A stretch of DNA of 37,927 bases from assembly GCA_016295455.1 (NCBI GenBank), contig JAEDLE010000016.1, positions 1-37,927 on the forward strand, written 5' to 3'. Made by a program: the position numbers and the translations under genes. The DNA comes from Bacteroidales bacterium (GTDB lineage: Bacteria; Bacteroidota; Bacteroidia; Bacteroidales; UBA932). Below, one piece after another: positions 1-8,292 of the stretch (the first letter of the stretch is position 1; the number at the start of each line of letters is the position of its first letter). A model generated the notes under the pieces. That model saw only the letters and a program-made list of their open reading frames with translations, was not told the origin of the DNA and did no database searches.

Positions 1-642
1 GGCCAGCTTCCTGACAAGGAAGGCCAGATGTACCACGCCAATCTCGATGACTTCTATATGGTGCCTACCGCCGAGGTTCCCGTCACCAACATATTCAGGG
101 ATGTGATACTCCAGACGGATGCATTCCCTCAGAAGCTCACCGCATATACCCCGTGCTTCCGCCGCGAGGCCGGATCCTACGGAAAGGACGTGAGAGGTCT
201 CAACAGGCTCCACCAGTTCGACAAGGTCGAGATAGTGAGGGTCGAGAAGCCGGAGAATTCATATGCCGCCCTTGACGAGATGGTGGCCCACGTGGAGAGC
301 CTCGTGAACAAGTTGGGCCTCCGTTACAGGATACTCCGTCTCTGCGGAGGGGACATGAGTTTCACATCTGCAATCACCTACGACTTCGAGCTCTGGTCAG
401 CGGCCCAGGGCAGGTGGCTGGAGATTTCATCAGTCTCCAACTTCGAGAACTATCAGGCCAACCGTCTGCACCTGCGTTACAGGGATGAGGACGGCAGGAT
501 GCAGCTCTGCCACACTCTCAACGGCAGTTCTCTAGCCCTTCCGCGCGTGGTGGCTGCCCTGCTCGAGGACAACCAGAAGGAAGACAGGATAGTCATACCG
601 GAAGTGCTCAGGCCTTACACCGGATTCGACTGCATAGACTGA
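1..642 (+). CDS. serS: Seryl-tRNA synthetase, C-terminal part (5' end outside window)
   Basis: Class II aminoacyl-tRNA synthetase that charges tRNA-Ser with serine in the cytoplasm. Only the last 213 codons are present; the frame is open from base 1, so the gene is cut by the window edge and is not truncated in the genome. Visible landmarks are the PTAEVPVTN segment after the catalytic-domain entry, the motif 2 block with CFRREAGSYGKDVRGLNR followed by HQFDKVE, the WLEISSVSNFENYQANR active-site segment, and motif 3 with NGSSLALPRVVAALLEDNQ. The protein ends with GFDCID. The first ATG at 28 is internal and not the start. ruvC begins 9 bp downstream on the same strand, so the two may be cotranscribed. 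Identification is very secure. Confidence 0.97.
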   Translation, partial: GQLPDKEGQMYHANLDDFYMVPTAEVPVTNIFRDVILQTDAFPQKLTAYTPCFRREAGSYGKDVRGLNRLHQFDKVEIVRVEKPENSYAALDEMVAHVESLVNKLGLRYRILRLCGGDMSFTSAITYDFELWSAAQGRWLEISSVSNFENYQANRLHLRYRDEDGRMQLCHTLNGSSLALPRVVAALLEDNQKEDRIVIPEVLRPYTGFDCID

Positions 643-651
643 GTCAGCCAT

Positions 652-1206
652 ATGGCCGGCAGAATGAGAATAATCGGCATTGACCCCGGAACCAATCTCC
701 TTGGCTTCGGGGTCATTGACGTAGTCCGGGGAGAGCCCGTCCTGGTGGATATGGACGTGCTGGACCTGAGGAAGGAGGCGGACGCCTATGCCAAGCTTCA
801 GCGCATCTGCCTGGAGATAGGCCGCGTCTGTGACACTTACAGACCTGATGTCATGGCTCTCGAGTCCCCGTTCCTGGGCAAGAACGCCCAGGTCATATTC
901 AAGCTGGGCAGGGCTCAGGGGGCCGCGATCATAGCCGCCGTTTCGCGCGGCATCGCCGTTCATGAATATGCCCCGAGAAAGGCCAAGGTGGCGATTACGG
1001 GCAACGGTTCGGCCTCCAAGGAACAGGTCGCCAACATGATTTCCCGTCTGCTGAAGGTGGAACTGAACCCTTCTCACCTGGATGCCACTGATGCGGTAGC
1101 GATTGCGCTCTGCCACCATTTCCAGCTCAAGAATCCGCTCGCGGGCGCCAAAAGCTCCTCAAGCTGGGAAAAATTCGTGGCGGACAATCCCGGAAGGGTG
1201 AAATGA
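652..1206 (+). CDS. ruvC: Crossover junction endodeoxyribonuclease RuvC
   Basis: Holliday junction resolvase that nicks four-way junctions bound by RuvAB during recombinational repair. It is 184 residues from the first ATG, slightly longer than the E. coli protein. The RNase H-like fold residues are all visible: Asp11 in GIDPGT, Glu71 in ALESPFLGKN, and Asp144 and Asp147 in LDATDAVAIAL, matching the four acidic catalytic positions of the family. An alternative start is the ATG at 664, which would begin MRIIGIDPG and fits the usual short N-terminus better; either keeps the active site. It lies 9 bp after serS on the same strand. ruvA and ruvB are not in the window. Confidence 0.96.
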   Translation: MAGRMRIIGIDPGTNLLGFGVIDVVRGEPVLVDMDVLDLRKEADAYAKLQRICLEIGRVCDTYRPDVMALESPFLGKNAQVIFKLGRAQGAAIIAAVSRGIAVHEYAPRKAKVAITGNGSASKEQVANMISRLLKVELNPSHLDATDAVAIALCHHFQLKNPLAGAKSSSSWEKFVADNPGRVK

Positions 1207-1265
1207 GGCTTTCCCCGGACAGGCAGCCGAGGCAAAAAAACGCAGAAAAAGTGAAAACTGCCTTA

Positions 1266-1273
1266 AACCTTTG
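1266..1273 (+). promoter_or_regulatory. Possible -7 element for the barrel-protein gene
   Basis: AACCTTTG differs from the Bacteroidetes -7 consensus TAnnTTTG by one base. No convincing -33 TTG lies 19-21 bp upstream. If used, transcription would begin near 1280, which supports the ATG at 1317 as the start of the next gene. Weak prediction. Confidence 0.3.
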
Positions 1274-1316
1274 CCATATGCCGTTGTCTAAAAAGCCGGA
1301 ACTAAACAGAAAGACA

Positions 1317-4300
1317 ATGGTTGTTAGTATTGTGCGGAGAATCTCCACTCTTTTGACAGCATCTTTCATGATGCTGTTTTTCTTGTCACCGGCTTCGGCA
1401 CAGTCGAAGAGTGACATCACCGCGGTGCTGAAGGACGCCTCCAACGGAGAGGTGATTTCCTTCGCCACCATATCCATTACCAAGAAAGGCGCGACCTCCC
1501 CGTCGAAATATGCCCTCACGGGATCTGACGGCAAGGGAACCATAGAGAAGGTTGCCGCCGGAACCTACACCTTCAAGGCCGAGATGATGGGTTATGTCGC
1601 GAGCACGCAGGAAATCGTGCTTCAGGGCAAGAACCTGGACTTGGGTGTGGTGAATCTTCAGCCGGACAAGGAAGTACTTGACGCCGCCAGCGTTTCTGCT
1701 GTGGGCAACCCGATAGTCGTTAAGAAGGACACCATCGAGTACAATGCATCTTCCTTCAAGATTACCGACAACGACGTGCTTGAGGACCTTCTCAGGAAGT
1801 TCCCGGGCATCGAGGTGGGCGATGACGGCTCAATCACGGCCAACGGACAGACCATCACCAAGATATATGTCGACGGAAAGACCTATTTCATGGATGACCC
1901 TACCCTGGCTTCCAAGAACCTCCCTGCCAAGATCATCAACAAGGTGAAGGTGGTGAGGAAGAAGTCCGACCAGGCCGAGTTCACCGGAATTGACGACGGT
2001 GAGGAGGAGACCGTGCTCGACCTCTCTGTCAAGCAGGGTATGATGAACGGCCTGATGGGCAACGTCCGTGCCGGCATAGGACACGATTTCCCTGTGGATG
2101 AGGTGGGCTATGACGAGCACCGCTACAACGGCAACCTCTTCCTCGGCAACTTCTCCAACGGAGCCCAGTACAGTGTCATAGGCAATGTCAACAACGGCAA
2201 CAACGTGGGCTTCGGAGGCTTCGGAAGGGAGATGATGGGCGGAATGAGAGGCGGCAGCGGCGGCGGTGTGACCACTTCCTATATGCTCGGCGCGAACCTG
2301 GGCTACGACTTCTTCGATGACAGGATGGAGGCCATGGGTAACTACAACTTCAACGGCAGCGACTCCGACATCAGGAGCTCCACCTACAAGGAGCAGATTT
2401 TCCAGAGCGCCAACGGCGTCACCTCCACGATATCCAACACGGACAACATCTCGAACTCCAAGTCCAACAGCCACAATGTCGGACTCAGGATCGAGCACGA
2501 ATTCTCCAAGAATTCTTCCCTCATATTCGAACCTCAGCTGAGCTTCGGAAAGAGCAGCCGCTTCTCCAGCGAGGACTTCGAGACTTTCGCGGGTGATGAG
2601 AACAGGGTTGTGACCGGCAAGCAGAATGACGGTTTCAGCGTGAACAGCGGCGATTCCAAGAGAGTGTCAGCGTCGGGACGTCTCCAGTACAGGCAGAGGA
2701 TCGGCCTTCCGGGCAGAACCCTCGTGTTCAACAGTACCTTCAGCCTTTCCGACAGTGATGATGACGCATTCGTGCAGTCCCTCACCAACAGTTATCTTCA
2801 GGGACAGACCGATCCTGTTGCGTCCATAATCAACCAAAGGACGGAGAACACTTCCAGGACCAGTTCCCTGATGGGAAGGCTCACATATACCGAGCCTATG
2901 GGCAACAACTTCTATGTGGAGGGCAACTACTCCCTTACCTGGAGGAAGTCGGATTCCGGGAAGAACGCCTGGGACAGCGGCCTGTCAGAAGGCTTCGGAA
3001 GGGACAATCTCTTCTACAATCCGGAAGGGGAGACCTTCAACAAGGCATATTCCAACAGCATATTCAATGACGTTCTCACCCAGCAGGCGGGAGTAAACCT
3101 CCTCTATCAGGGCGACAAGCTCAGGATGCAGGTGGGTGTGAGCATCAACCCGACCAGGACCCACAACAGGACCGAGAAGGCGGGAACTGTCATCGACACC
3201 ACATATTCGGTGCTCAACTGGTCCCCTCAGGCGAGGGTTGACTACCAGCCGATCGACAACCTCAACGCCAGATTCAACTACCGCGGACGCTCCAGCCAGC
3301 CGAGCGTATCCCAGCTCGTGCCTGTCCTGGACAACTCGAACCCTATCGCCCAGTCGCTCGGTAACCCGTACCTGAACCCGTATTTCAGCCACGACGTGAG
3401 CGCCGAAGTAAGGTACAACAACAGGGAGACCTTCTCTTCCTTCAACCTGCGACTCGGTGGCGGCCTGACCCAGTCCCCGATAGTGAATGCCACCTGGAAC
3501 GAGTCCGGAAAGACCTATTCGATGCCGGTGAACGGTCCTAACTCGAGCGAACTCAGCGCAAGGCTCTTCGCGAACATTCCTATAGCGAAGTCCAACTTCT
3601 CGATTTCGAACAACACCAGCGCAAGCACGAACCGTTCGTCATCATATACCGGAAGCAATGTCGGCACGGACAAGTATTTCGTGGACGGTGACTTCGACTA
3701 TGTGGCTTTCCGCAACGATTTCCGCGATTTCGACAGTTCCCCTGCCTTCGCAAGGAACGACATCAGGAACTACAACATATCCGAGAACCTGACTTTCGTC
3801 TACAGAAGCGACGCCCTCGAGATCCGTCTCGGCGGAAGCACCAGGTATTCGAAGTCTGACTATTCCCTCAACAAGGACATGAACAGGGAGACCTGGAACA
3901 ACGGCGTGAACGGCTCGTTCATATGGACCTGGAATCTCACCGGTCTTTCCCTCCGTTCGGATATAAACTATAGATGGTATGAGGGTTACACGGTTGAGAT
4001 GCCGTCCGAGGCCATCCTCAATGCGGAAATCTCCAAGACCGTGCTGAGAAAGCAGGCTACCGTCGCCCTGAATGTCTATGACCTGCTCGGACAGACCAGG
4101 AACTTCAGCACCAGCGATTCCGGCAACTCCCATATCGAGACCAAGAACAACGCCCTCGGACGTTACGTGATACTGTCCTTCACCTGGAGGTTCGGAACCA
4201 TAGGCGGAAGGAACGGACGCAACTCCAGGAACGGACGTCCTCCTATGGACGGCGGCGCTCCGATGGGACCTCCTCCTGGAGGCGGTGGCAGAATGATGGG

Positions 4301-4346
4301 CCCTCCTCCGGGCGGAATGGGCGGAGGAATGAGGGGCGGATTCTGA
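1317..4346 (+). CDS. Outer membrane beta-barrel protein, TonB-receptor-like, with Gly/Met/Pro-rich tail
   Basis: Predicted large outer-membrane barrel of 1009 residues. The start at 1317 is chosen because it gives a clean Sec signal peptide (MVVSIVRRISTLL...SPASAQ). An in-frame ATG at 1203 overlapping the ruvC stop would put 38 hydrophilic residues in front of it. After the signal comes a carboxypeptidase-D-regulatory-like beta-sandwich (about residues 32-110). A plug-like segment follows (about 130-245, with VLEDLLRKFPGIEV and KIYVDGKTYF). The rest is aromatic-rich alternating barrel sequence, as in the OMP_b-brl family. Two low-complexity stretches stand out: a Gly/Met-rich insert near residues 295-320 and a C-terminal tail from about 962 with repeated PPPGG and MMG units. 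The cargo is unknown, no TonB box is obvious, and no SusD partner lies next to it. Its stop abuts the convergent tcdA stop. Confidence 0.85.
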   Translation: MVVSIVRRISTLLTASFMMLFFLSPASAQSKSDITAVLKDASNGEVISFATISITKKGATSPSKYALTGSDGKGTIEKVAAGTYTFKAEMMGYVASTQEIVLQGKNLDLGVVNLQPDKEVLDAASVSAVGNPIVVKKDTIEYNASSFKITDNDVLEDLLRKFPGIEVGDDGSITANGQTITKIYVDGKTYFMDDPTLASKNLPAKIINKVKVVRKKSDQAEFTGIDDGEEETVLDLSVKQGMMNGLMGNVRAGIGHDFPVDEVGYDEHRYNGNLFLGNFSNGAQYSVIGNVNNGNNVGFGGFGREMMGGMRGGSGGGVTTSYMLGANLGYDFFDDRMEAMGNYNFNGSDSDIRSSTYKEQIFQSANGVTSTISNTDNISNSKSNSHNVGLRIEHEFSKNSSLIFEPQLSFGKSSRFSSEDFETFAGDENRVVTGKQNDGFSVNSGDSKRVSASGRLQYRQRIGLPGRTLVFNSTFSLSDSDDDAFVQSLTNSYLQGQTDPVASIINQRTENTSRTSSLMGRLTYTEPMGNNFYVEGNYSLTWRKSDSGKNAWDSGLSEGFGRDNLFYNPEGETFNKAYSNSIFNDVLTQQAGVNLLYQGDKLRMQVGVSINPTRTHNRTEKAGTVIDTTYSVLNWSPQARVDYQPIDNLNARFNYRGRSSQPSVSQLVPVLDNSNPIAQSLGNPYLNPYFSHDVSAEVRYNNRETFSSFNLRLGGGLTQSPIVNATWNESGKTYSMPVNGPNSSELSARLFANIPIAKSNFSISNNTSASTNRSSSYTGSNVGTDKYFVDGDFDYVAFRNDFRDFDSSPAFARNDIRNYNISENLTFVYRSDALEIRLGGSTRYSKSDYSLNKDMNRETWNNGVNGSFIWTWNLTGLSLRSDINYRWYEGYTVEMPSEAILNAEISKTVLRKQATVALNVYDLLGQTRNFSTSDSGNSHIETKNNALGRYVILSFTWRFGTIGGRNGRNSRNGRPPMDGGAPMGPPPGGGGRMMGPPPGGMGGGMRGGF

Positions 4347-5150
4347 TCAGCCCTTCATCCTGCGGCAGAAGTCCTGGATAACCAGGCCGCAGAGAGTGAA
4401 ACCGAAAATGCCGGTAATGTGAGCCGTGGTCCCGTTGACCACGGCTTTCGCTTTGTTCCTGTCCTCGCTGTCGAAGGCGATCTCCCTGCCTTTGGGACAA
4501 TAGGAGCAGTCTTCGTTGCACCCGTGCACCTCAGAGCCCAGATTCGGCAGGACTTCGTCGTCATATACACAGAGGAACTTGTGTGCAGGAAGAGTTCCGG
4601 CGCGTTTGAACTTTTTCCTGATGGCGGCTGCGAGTGGACAGCCCCTGACCTGCCAGAACTCCGCGACCCTTATCCTTGTCGGGTCGGTCTTGAGCGCTGC
4701 TCCCATCGAGGAGAAGAACACGGCTCCGCTCTCGCAGGCCTTGAGTATCAGATGCGCCTTGTCCTTGAGCGAATCCACGGCGTCGATCACGTAATCATAT
4801 TCCCCGAGCCTGAAGTCTTCCCAATTGTCGGCGGAGTATATGCTCCTGATGGTCTGTATGTCCGCCCCGGGGTTGATGTCCAGCAGCCTGTCGCGCAGCA
4901 CTTCCACCTTGAATTTCCCGACGGTGGAACTAGTCGCCATCAATTGCCTGTTGATGTTTGTGATGCATACCCGGTCCGGATCCACCATTGTGAGATGCCG
5001 TATGCCGGACCTTATCAGCCCCTCGGCGCACCAGCTTCCGACTCCTCCCACTCCGAATATGATGACCTTTACATCCCCAAGGTCTTTCATCGCCTGTGCT
5101 CCCAGGAGCCTTTCAGTCCTGTTGAATATGGCTTTCTGCTGCTTATCCAT
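4347..5150 (-). CDS. tcdA: tRNA threonylcarbamoyladenosine dehydratase (TcdA/CsdL family)
   Basis: ThiF/HesA/E1-like ATP-dependent enzyme that cyclises N6-threonylcarbamoyladenosine at tRNA position 37 to the hydantoin form. The 267-residue length equals that of the E. coli family member. The nucleotide-binding glycine loop GVGGVG is at residues 33-38, followed by the adenylate-site Asp and Arg region (MVDPDRVCITNINRQ). DYVIDAVDSLKDK and FFSSMGAALKTDPTRI are also typical of the family. A Cys cluster, HGCNEDCSYCPKG, is present in the C-terminal half. The gene overlaps the end of lnt by 8 bp, so the two are probably translated from one minus-strand message. Its TGA and the TGA of the convergent barrel gene together form TGATCA with no bases between them. 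Confidence 0.93.
   Translation of the reverse strand: MDKQQKAIFNRTERLLGAQAMKDLGDVKVIIFGVGGVGSWCAEGLIRSGIRHLTMVDPDRVCITNINRQLMATSSTVGKFKVEVLRDRLLDINPGADIQTIRSIYSADNWEDFRLGEYDYVIDAVDSLKDKAHLILKACESGAVFFSSMGAALKTDPTRIRVAEFWQVRGCPLAAAIRKKFKRAGTLPAHKFLCVYDDEVLPNLGSEVHGCNEDCSYCPKGREIAFDSEDRNKAKAVVNGTTAHITGIFGFTLCGLVIQDFCRRMKG
4422..4450 (+). terminator. Possible terminator for the barrel gene, inside convergent tcdA
   Basis: AGCCGTGGT (4422-4430) and ACCACGGCT (4438-4446) form a perfect 9-bp stem with a 7-nt loop, followed by TTCGCTTTG. It lies 76 bp past the barrel-gene stop, within the coding region of tcdA on the other strand. The T-run is poor, so this could be chance. Confidence 0.35.
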
Positions 5151-6789
5151 CTTTCCTGACAGTTATGAGCCTGGTCAGCAGGGCGAGAGCGAGGAGGGCG
5201 GCGACCAGGGTGCAGATTCTTCCGGCTATGTCCCCGTTGCGGACGAAGAAGGTCTCCCCGCTGCCCAGGGAGGCTTCTCCCCTGAGGATCTCCTTTTCCC
5301 ACCAGTGAGTCTTGGCGGTAATTCTGCCGTGTTTGTCTATCAATGCGGAAATGCCTGTGTTGGCGCATCTTACGATGTCTCTCCTAAGCTCGATCGCGCG
5401 CAGGGAGGCATAGCTCAGATGCTGCCTGTAGCCCGGAGTGTCACCCCACCAGGCATCGTTCGTGATGACGGTCATCAGTTCGGCTCCCGCCTTGACATAT
5501 TCCCGGCAATAGTCGCCATATATGGATTCATAGCATATGGCGCAGCCTGTCCTGACGTTCCTTTCCGGGCTCCGGAGTTCCAGCAGGCTGACCTCTCCCT
5601 GTCCTATGTTCCTGCCCATCACCCCTCCCAGCATGTCGTCTATCTTGCAGAAGAACGCCGGATACGGGGTCATCTCCACTCCCACCACCAGCTTGTTCTT
5701 ATGGAATATGCCGCCGTGGCCGCTGCCGTCGACCGTGAGGGCGGAGTTGTGGGTCTCGAACCATCTGCCGTCGCCCCTTGACCTTGCAGTGTGGGAAGGC
5801 TTAGCGGTCGACTCGATGATGTCAATCGACGACGCCCCGAAAAGCAGGGTCGCTCCGGGGTAGTCCTCCAGTTCTTTCCTGAATCTGTTCCAGGTCTTTC
5901 CGCTTGTGATGTCACCCGCGTCCACGTCGTTGGTGAAGGTCTCCGGGGCAAGCAGGAGCAGGGGTGAGCTGCAGCTGCTGTCCCTGCCGGAAAGCGCTTG
6001 GCGCATCTGCTCCTCGAGTATGGCATTCTGCTGGCTCTGGCTGAGCCTCTGAAACTTATGGTAAGGGTCGATGTCCGGTTGGAGTATCGCGACCTCTATC
6101 TTGTCGCCCTCTTCTATTGGTGCTTTCCACAGATGAAGGGATATGGCTGCAGGAATTATCAGTATGAGCGGTTCCGCGAGCAGGGCCGCCGCGCGGGCCT
6201 TGGGATTCCAGCTGGAGAAACTGCCGTCGGAGAGGCAGCACATCAGTCCGAAGACCGCCAGGTTGGAGGCCCATATCCAGAGCGAGCCGCCGAGGGTGCC
6301 GGTGAATTCGTACCACTGTGCCAGGCTCAGGGTTCTGGCGAAGGAATTGCCCAGGGTGAGCCAGGGCCAGGAAATCTGGGCGGAGAAGTATGCTTTCTCC
6401 CAGGCTATCCAGAGGGCGGCGAAGAAGATGTAGGGGAGGGTTCCCCTGAAGACCTTGCGGCTGAGCCGGAAGGCGCCGAAAACCAGGGACATCTGCAGGG
6501 AGTTGGCGAGTATGGCGAATATGCCTCCGCCCACAGTGGCGTTGCAGACCCAGAAAGTGGTGAAGGCATTCCACAGCACGAAGCCGGCATAGTGCCATCT
6601 CCAGAGCCTGCGTATGCCGCAAATCGTGCCTATCCTCTCCATACACAGCAGGGGCACCAGGCCGAACAGCGACAGCCATCCCATATGCGGGATGAGATAT
6701 GGCACCGACATCATCAGCGCAAAGCACAGCGTCAGCGCCGTCATCATTCTTTTCTCTCTCCTGTACTCTTCCATACTCGGGTCTGTCAT
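5143..6789 (-). CDS. lnt: Apolipoprotein N-acyltransferase
   Basis: Integral inner-membrane enzyme that adds the third acyl chain to the N-terminal Cys of lipoproteins, which suits a genome with so many lipoproteins. From the ATG at 6789 it is 548 residues: several hydrophobic segments in the first 215 residues, then a nitrilase-like periplasmic domain and a final transmembrane helix near the C-terminus. The catalytic triad is visible as Glu283 (APETF), Lys364 (FHKNKLV) and Cys419 (AICYES), matching E267-K335-C387 of E. coli. An upstream in-frame GTG at 6831 would lie upstream of a consensus -7 element and is rejected; the ATG at 6774 is also possible. The last 8 bp overlap tcdA. Confidence 0.95.
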   Translation of the reverse strand: MTDPSMEEYRREKRMMTALTLCFALMMSVPYLIPHMGWLSLFGLVPLLCMERIGTICGIRRLWRWHYAGFVLWNAFTTFWVCNATVGGGIFAILANSLQMSLVFGAFRLSRKVFRGTLPYIFFAALWIAWEKAYFSAQISWPWLTLGNSFARTLSLAQWYEFTGTLGGSLWIWASNLAVFGLMCCLSDGSFSSWNPKARAAALLAEPLILIIPAAISLHLWKAPIEEGDKIEVAILQPDIDPYHKFQRLSQSQQNAILEEQMRQALSGRDSSCSSPLLLLAPETFTNDVDAGDITSGKTWNRFRKELEDYPGATLLFGASSIDIIESTAKPSHTARSRGDGRWFETHNSALTVDGSGHGGIFHKNKLVVGVEMTPYPAFFCKIDDMLGGVMGRNIGQGEVSLLELRSPERNVRTGCAICYESIYGDYCREYVKAGAELMTVITNDAWWGDTPGYRQHLSYASLRAIELRRDIVRCANTGISALIDKHGRITAKTHWWEKEILRGEASLGSGETFFVRNGDIAGRICTLVAALLALALLTRLITVRKDG

Positions 6790-6794
6790 TCTTA

Positions 6795-6802
6795 CAAAGA
6801 TA
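6795..6802 (-). promoter_or_regulatory. -7 promoter element for lnt-tcdA
   Basis: On the minus strand this reads TATCTTTG, an exact match to TAnnTTTG. The expected transcription start (about 5-9 nt downstream) falls at 6786-6790, on top of the ATG at 6789, so the message would be leaderless or start at the ATG at 6774. No clear -33 TTG is visible. Confidence 0.6.
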
Positions 6803-6815
6803 TGAATTAATTTGC

Positions 6816-6823
6816 TATCTTTG
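6816..6823 (+). promoter_or_regulatory. -7 promoter element for the LysE-family gene
   Basis: TATCTTTG is an exact TAnnTTTG match on the plus strand. The expected start is near 6830, giving a leader of about 19 nt before the ATG at 6849. It forms an 8-bp inverted repeat with the lnt -7 element, 13 bp apart. No clear -33 element is visible. Confidence 0.6.
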
Positions 6824-6848
6824 CTTTTCACACATTCTGAAACTGCGG

Positions 6849-7478
6849 ATGTTAGTCAACGTTCTGAAAGCCTTTCTCATAGGCATATGCGCATCTGTCC
6901 CTCTGGGCCCCGTGGCGATTTACGTGCTGCAGGTATCCCTGAGCAAGGGACACAAGCCGGGCTTCCTGACAGGTCTGGGCGCCACGACCATAGACACGCT
7001 CTATGCTGTCGTGGCTGTGTTCGCGCTGGCTTTTGCGGAACGCTTCATCGAGACGCACAAGGTCCTGATATTCATACTCGGAGGCCTTATCGTGGCGCTG
7101 GTGGGCGCGTCCATAGTGTTCAAGGACCCCTTCCGCAAGCTCAAGCAGGATGACAACCCGTCATATTCGATAAAGGACTATGTCCAGGCCCTGGCGCTGG
7201 GACTGTCCAACCCCGCCGCCATATTCGTGATGCTCACGCTCTTCGCCTTTTTCGGCGTGAGGATCGAGGCACAGGATTTCCGGATTGCTCCCATAATCCT
7301 GGCGGTGAGCGCAGGTTCGGCAAGCTACTGGTTCCTCTTCTCCCGGTGTCTGGGAAAGCTCAGGAGAAGTTTCAGGCTCTCGACCCTGGTGTGGATAAAC
7401 AGGGTGGCGGGAATTGTGGTGATGATAGTCGGTATAGCCCTGATGGCGGAAGGCTTCATGAAGCACTTCATGCTCTGA
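6849..7478 (+). CDS. LysE/RhtB-family amino-acid exporter
   Basis: Inner-membrane translocator of 209 residues with about six hydrophobic segments, the usual size for LysE-type exporters of amino acids or small metabolites. The N-terminal signature is visible: SVPLGPVAIYVLQVSLSKGH followed by GFLTGLGATTIDTLYA. A second family landmark is GLSNPAAIFVMLTLFAFFG in the middle. The frame is open further upstream, but the ATG at 6849 is chosen because it follows the -7 element at 6816-6823 and begins directly with the first membrane segment. It is divergent from lnt. The PASTA gene follows after 28 bp and is probably cotranscribed. The substrate cannot be told from sequence. Confidence 0.9.
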   Translation: MLVNVLKAFLIGICASVPLGPVAIYVLQVSLSKGHKPGFLTGLGATTIDTLYAVVAVFALAFAERFIETHKVLIFILGGLIVALVGASIVFKDPFRKLKQDDNPSYSIKDYVQALALGLSNPAAIFVMLTLFAFFGVRIEAQDFRIAPIILAVSAGSASYWFLFSRCLGKLRRSFRLSTLVWINRVAGIVVMIVGIALMAEGFMKHFML

Positions 7479-7506
7479 CAGGCCGGAAATATAAACATCA
7501 AAGAAA

Positions 7507-8292
7507 ATGAGTGACAGAAAAGAAAGCTCTTCCGTTCTCGGCTGGGTGTTGAGGAACATCCTCGGAATAGTCGTGGTCTTCGCGTTGGTAATAGGCCTGA
7601 GCGCGCTCGCACTGAGGCTCGACACCCGTCACGGCAAGGAGATAATCGTCCCTGACTTCACGGGCAAAAGCGTGGAGGAGGCGGGCATGCTCGCATCCGG
7701 AGACAATCTCCGCATCGATGTCGTGGACTCCGTCTACATCCGCCGCATGGGCAGGGGACTGGTCTACAGCCAGAATCCCAAGCCCGGGTCCAAGGTCAAG
7801 AGCGGTAGGCGCATACTCCTGACAATCAACTCGGTAACTCCGAAGAAGGTGCAGATGCCCAACCTCGTCGGCTACTCCATGAGACAGGCGAAGGCCGAGT
7901 TGAATTCGCGCGGACTGATGCTCCGTTCCCTCGAATATGTGGACGACATAGCCACCAACAACGTCCTCAAGCAGAAATACGGCAGGAGGGAGGTCAAGCC
8001 CGGCACCCTTCTGGACAGCGGTTCCGGCATAGACCTGGTCGTCGGCCTCAGCGAAGATGACAACCAGACCTATATCCCTGACTTCAAGGGACTCAAGTAC
8101 CTCAGGGCTGTGGACGCCGTACACGACCACAACCTCAATGTCGGCAAACTTGTCTTCGACAAGGGCGTTTCGTCATATGCCGACTCGCTGGACGCGGTGG
8201 TCTACAGGCAGAATCCGGTCAAGGCCGAGGAGTCGGTGCTGATGGGCACCCCGGTAACACTCTACCTCAGGCTTGAGGGTGAAAACGAATGA
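7507..8292 (+). CDS. Membrane-anchored PASTA-domain protein
   Basis: A 261-residue protein with a short cytoplasmic N-terminus, one transmembrane helix at about residues 11-37 and three consecutive PASTA modules (about 45-118, 119-188 and 189-260). Each module shows the usual opening of a hydrophobic-Pro pair (IVPDFTGKS, QMPNLVGYS, YIPDFKGLK) and a closing Pro-Gly-type turn before a final strand. In other phyla PASTA domains sit on Ser/Thr kinases or penicillin-binding proteins and sense muropeptides. Here there is no kinase or transpeptidase domain, so only a binding or scaffold role in the periplasm is inferred. Its stop overlaps the start of the pseudouridine synthase gene in ATGA, indicating translational coupling. 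Confidence 0.92.
   Translation: MSDRKESSSVLGWVLRNILGIVVVFALVIGLSALALRLDTRHGKEIIVPDFTGKSVEEAGMLASGDNLRIDVVDSVYIRRMGRGLVYSQNPKPGSKVKSGRRILLTINSVTPKKVQMPNLVGYSMRQAKAELNSRGLMLRSLEYVDDIATNNVLKQKYGRREVKPGTLLDSGSGIDLVVGLSEDDNQTYIPDFKGLKYLRAVDAVHDHNLNVGKLVFDKGVSSYADSLDAVVYRQNPVKAEESVLMGTPVTLYLRLEGENE

Noticed and set aside
1203..1316. ATG at 1203 overlapping the ruvC stop as start of the barrel gene
   Set aside because: It would put 38 hydrophilic residues before a perfect Sec signal peptide; the ATG at 1317 starts the signal directly.
6790..6831. GTG at 6831 as lnt start
   Set aside because: It lies upstream of and through the exact -7 element of the same strand, so it would not be in the transcript.
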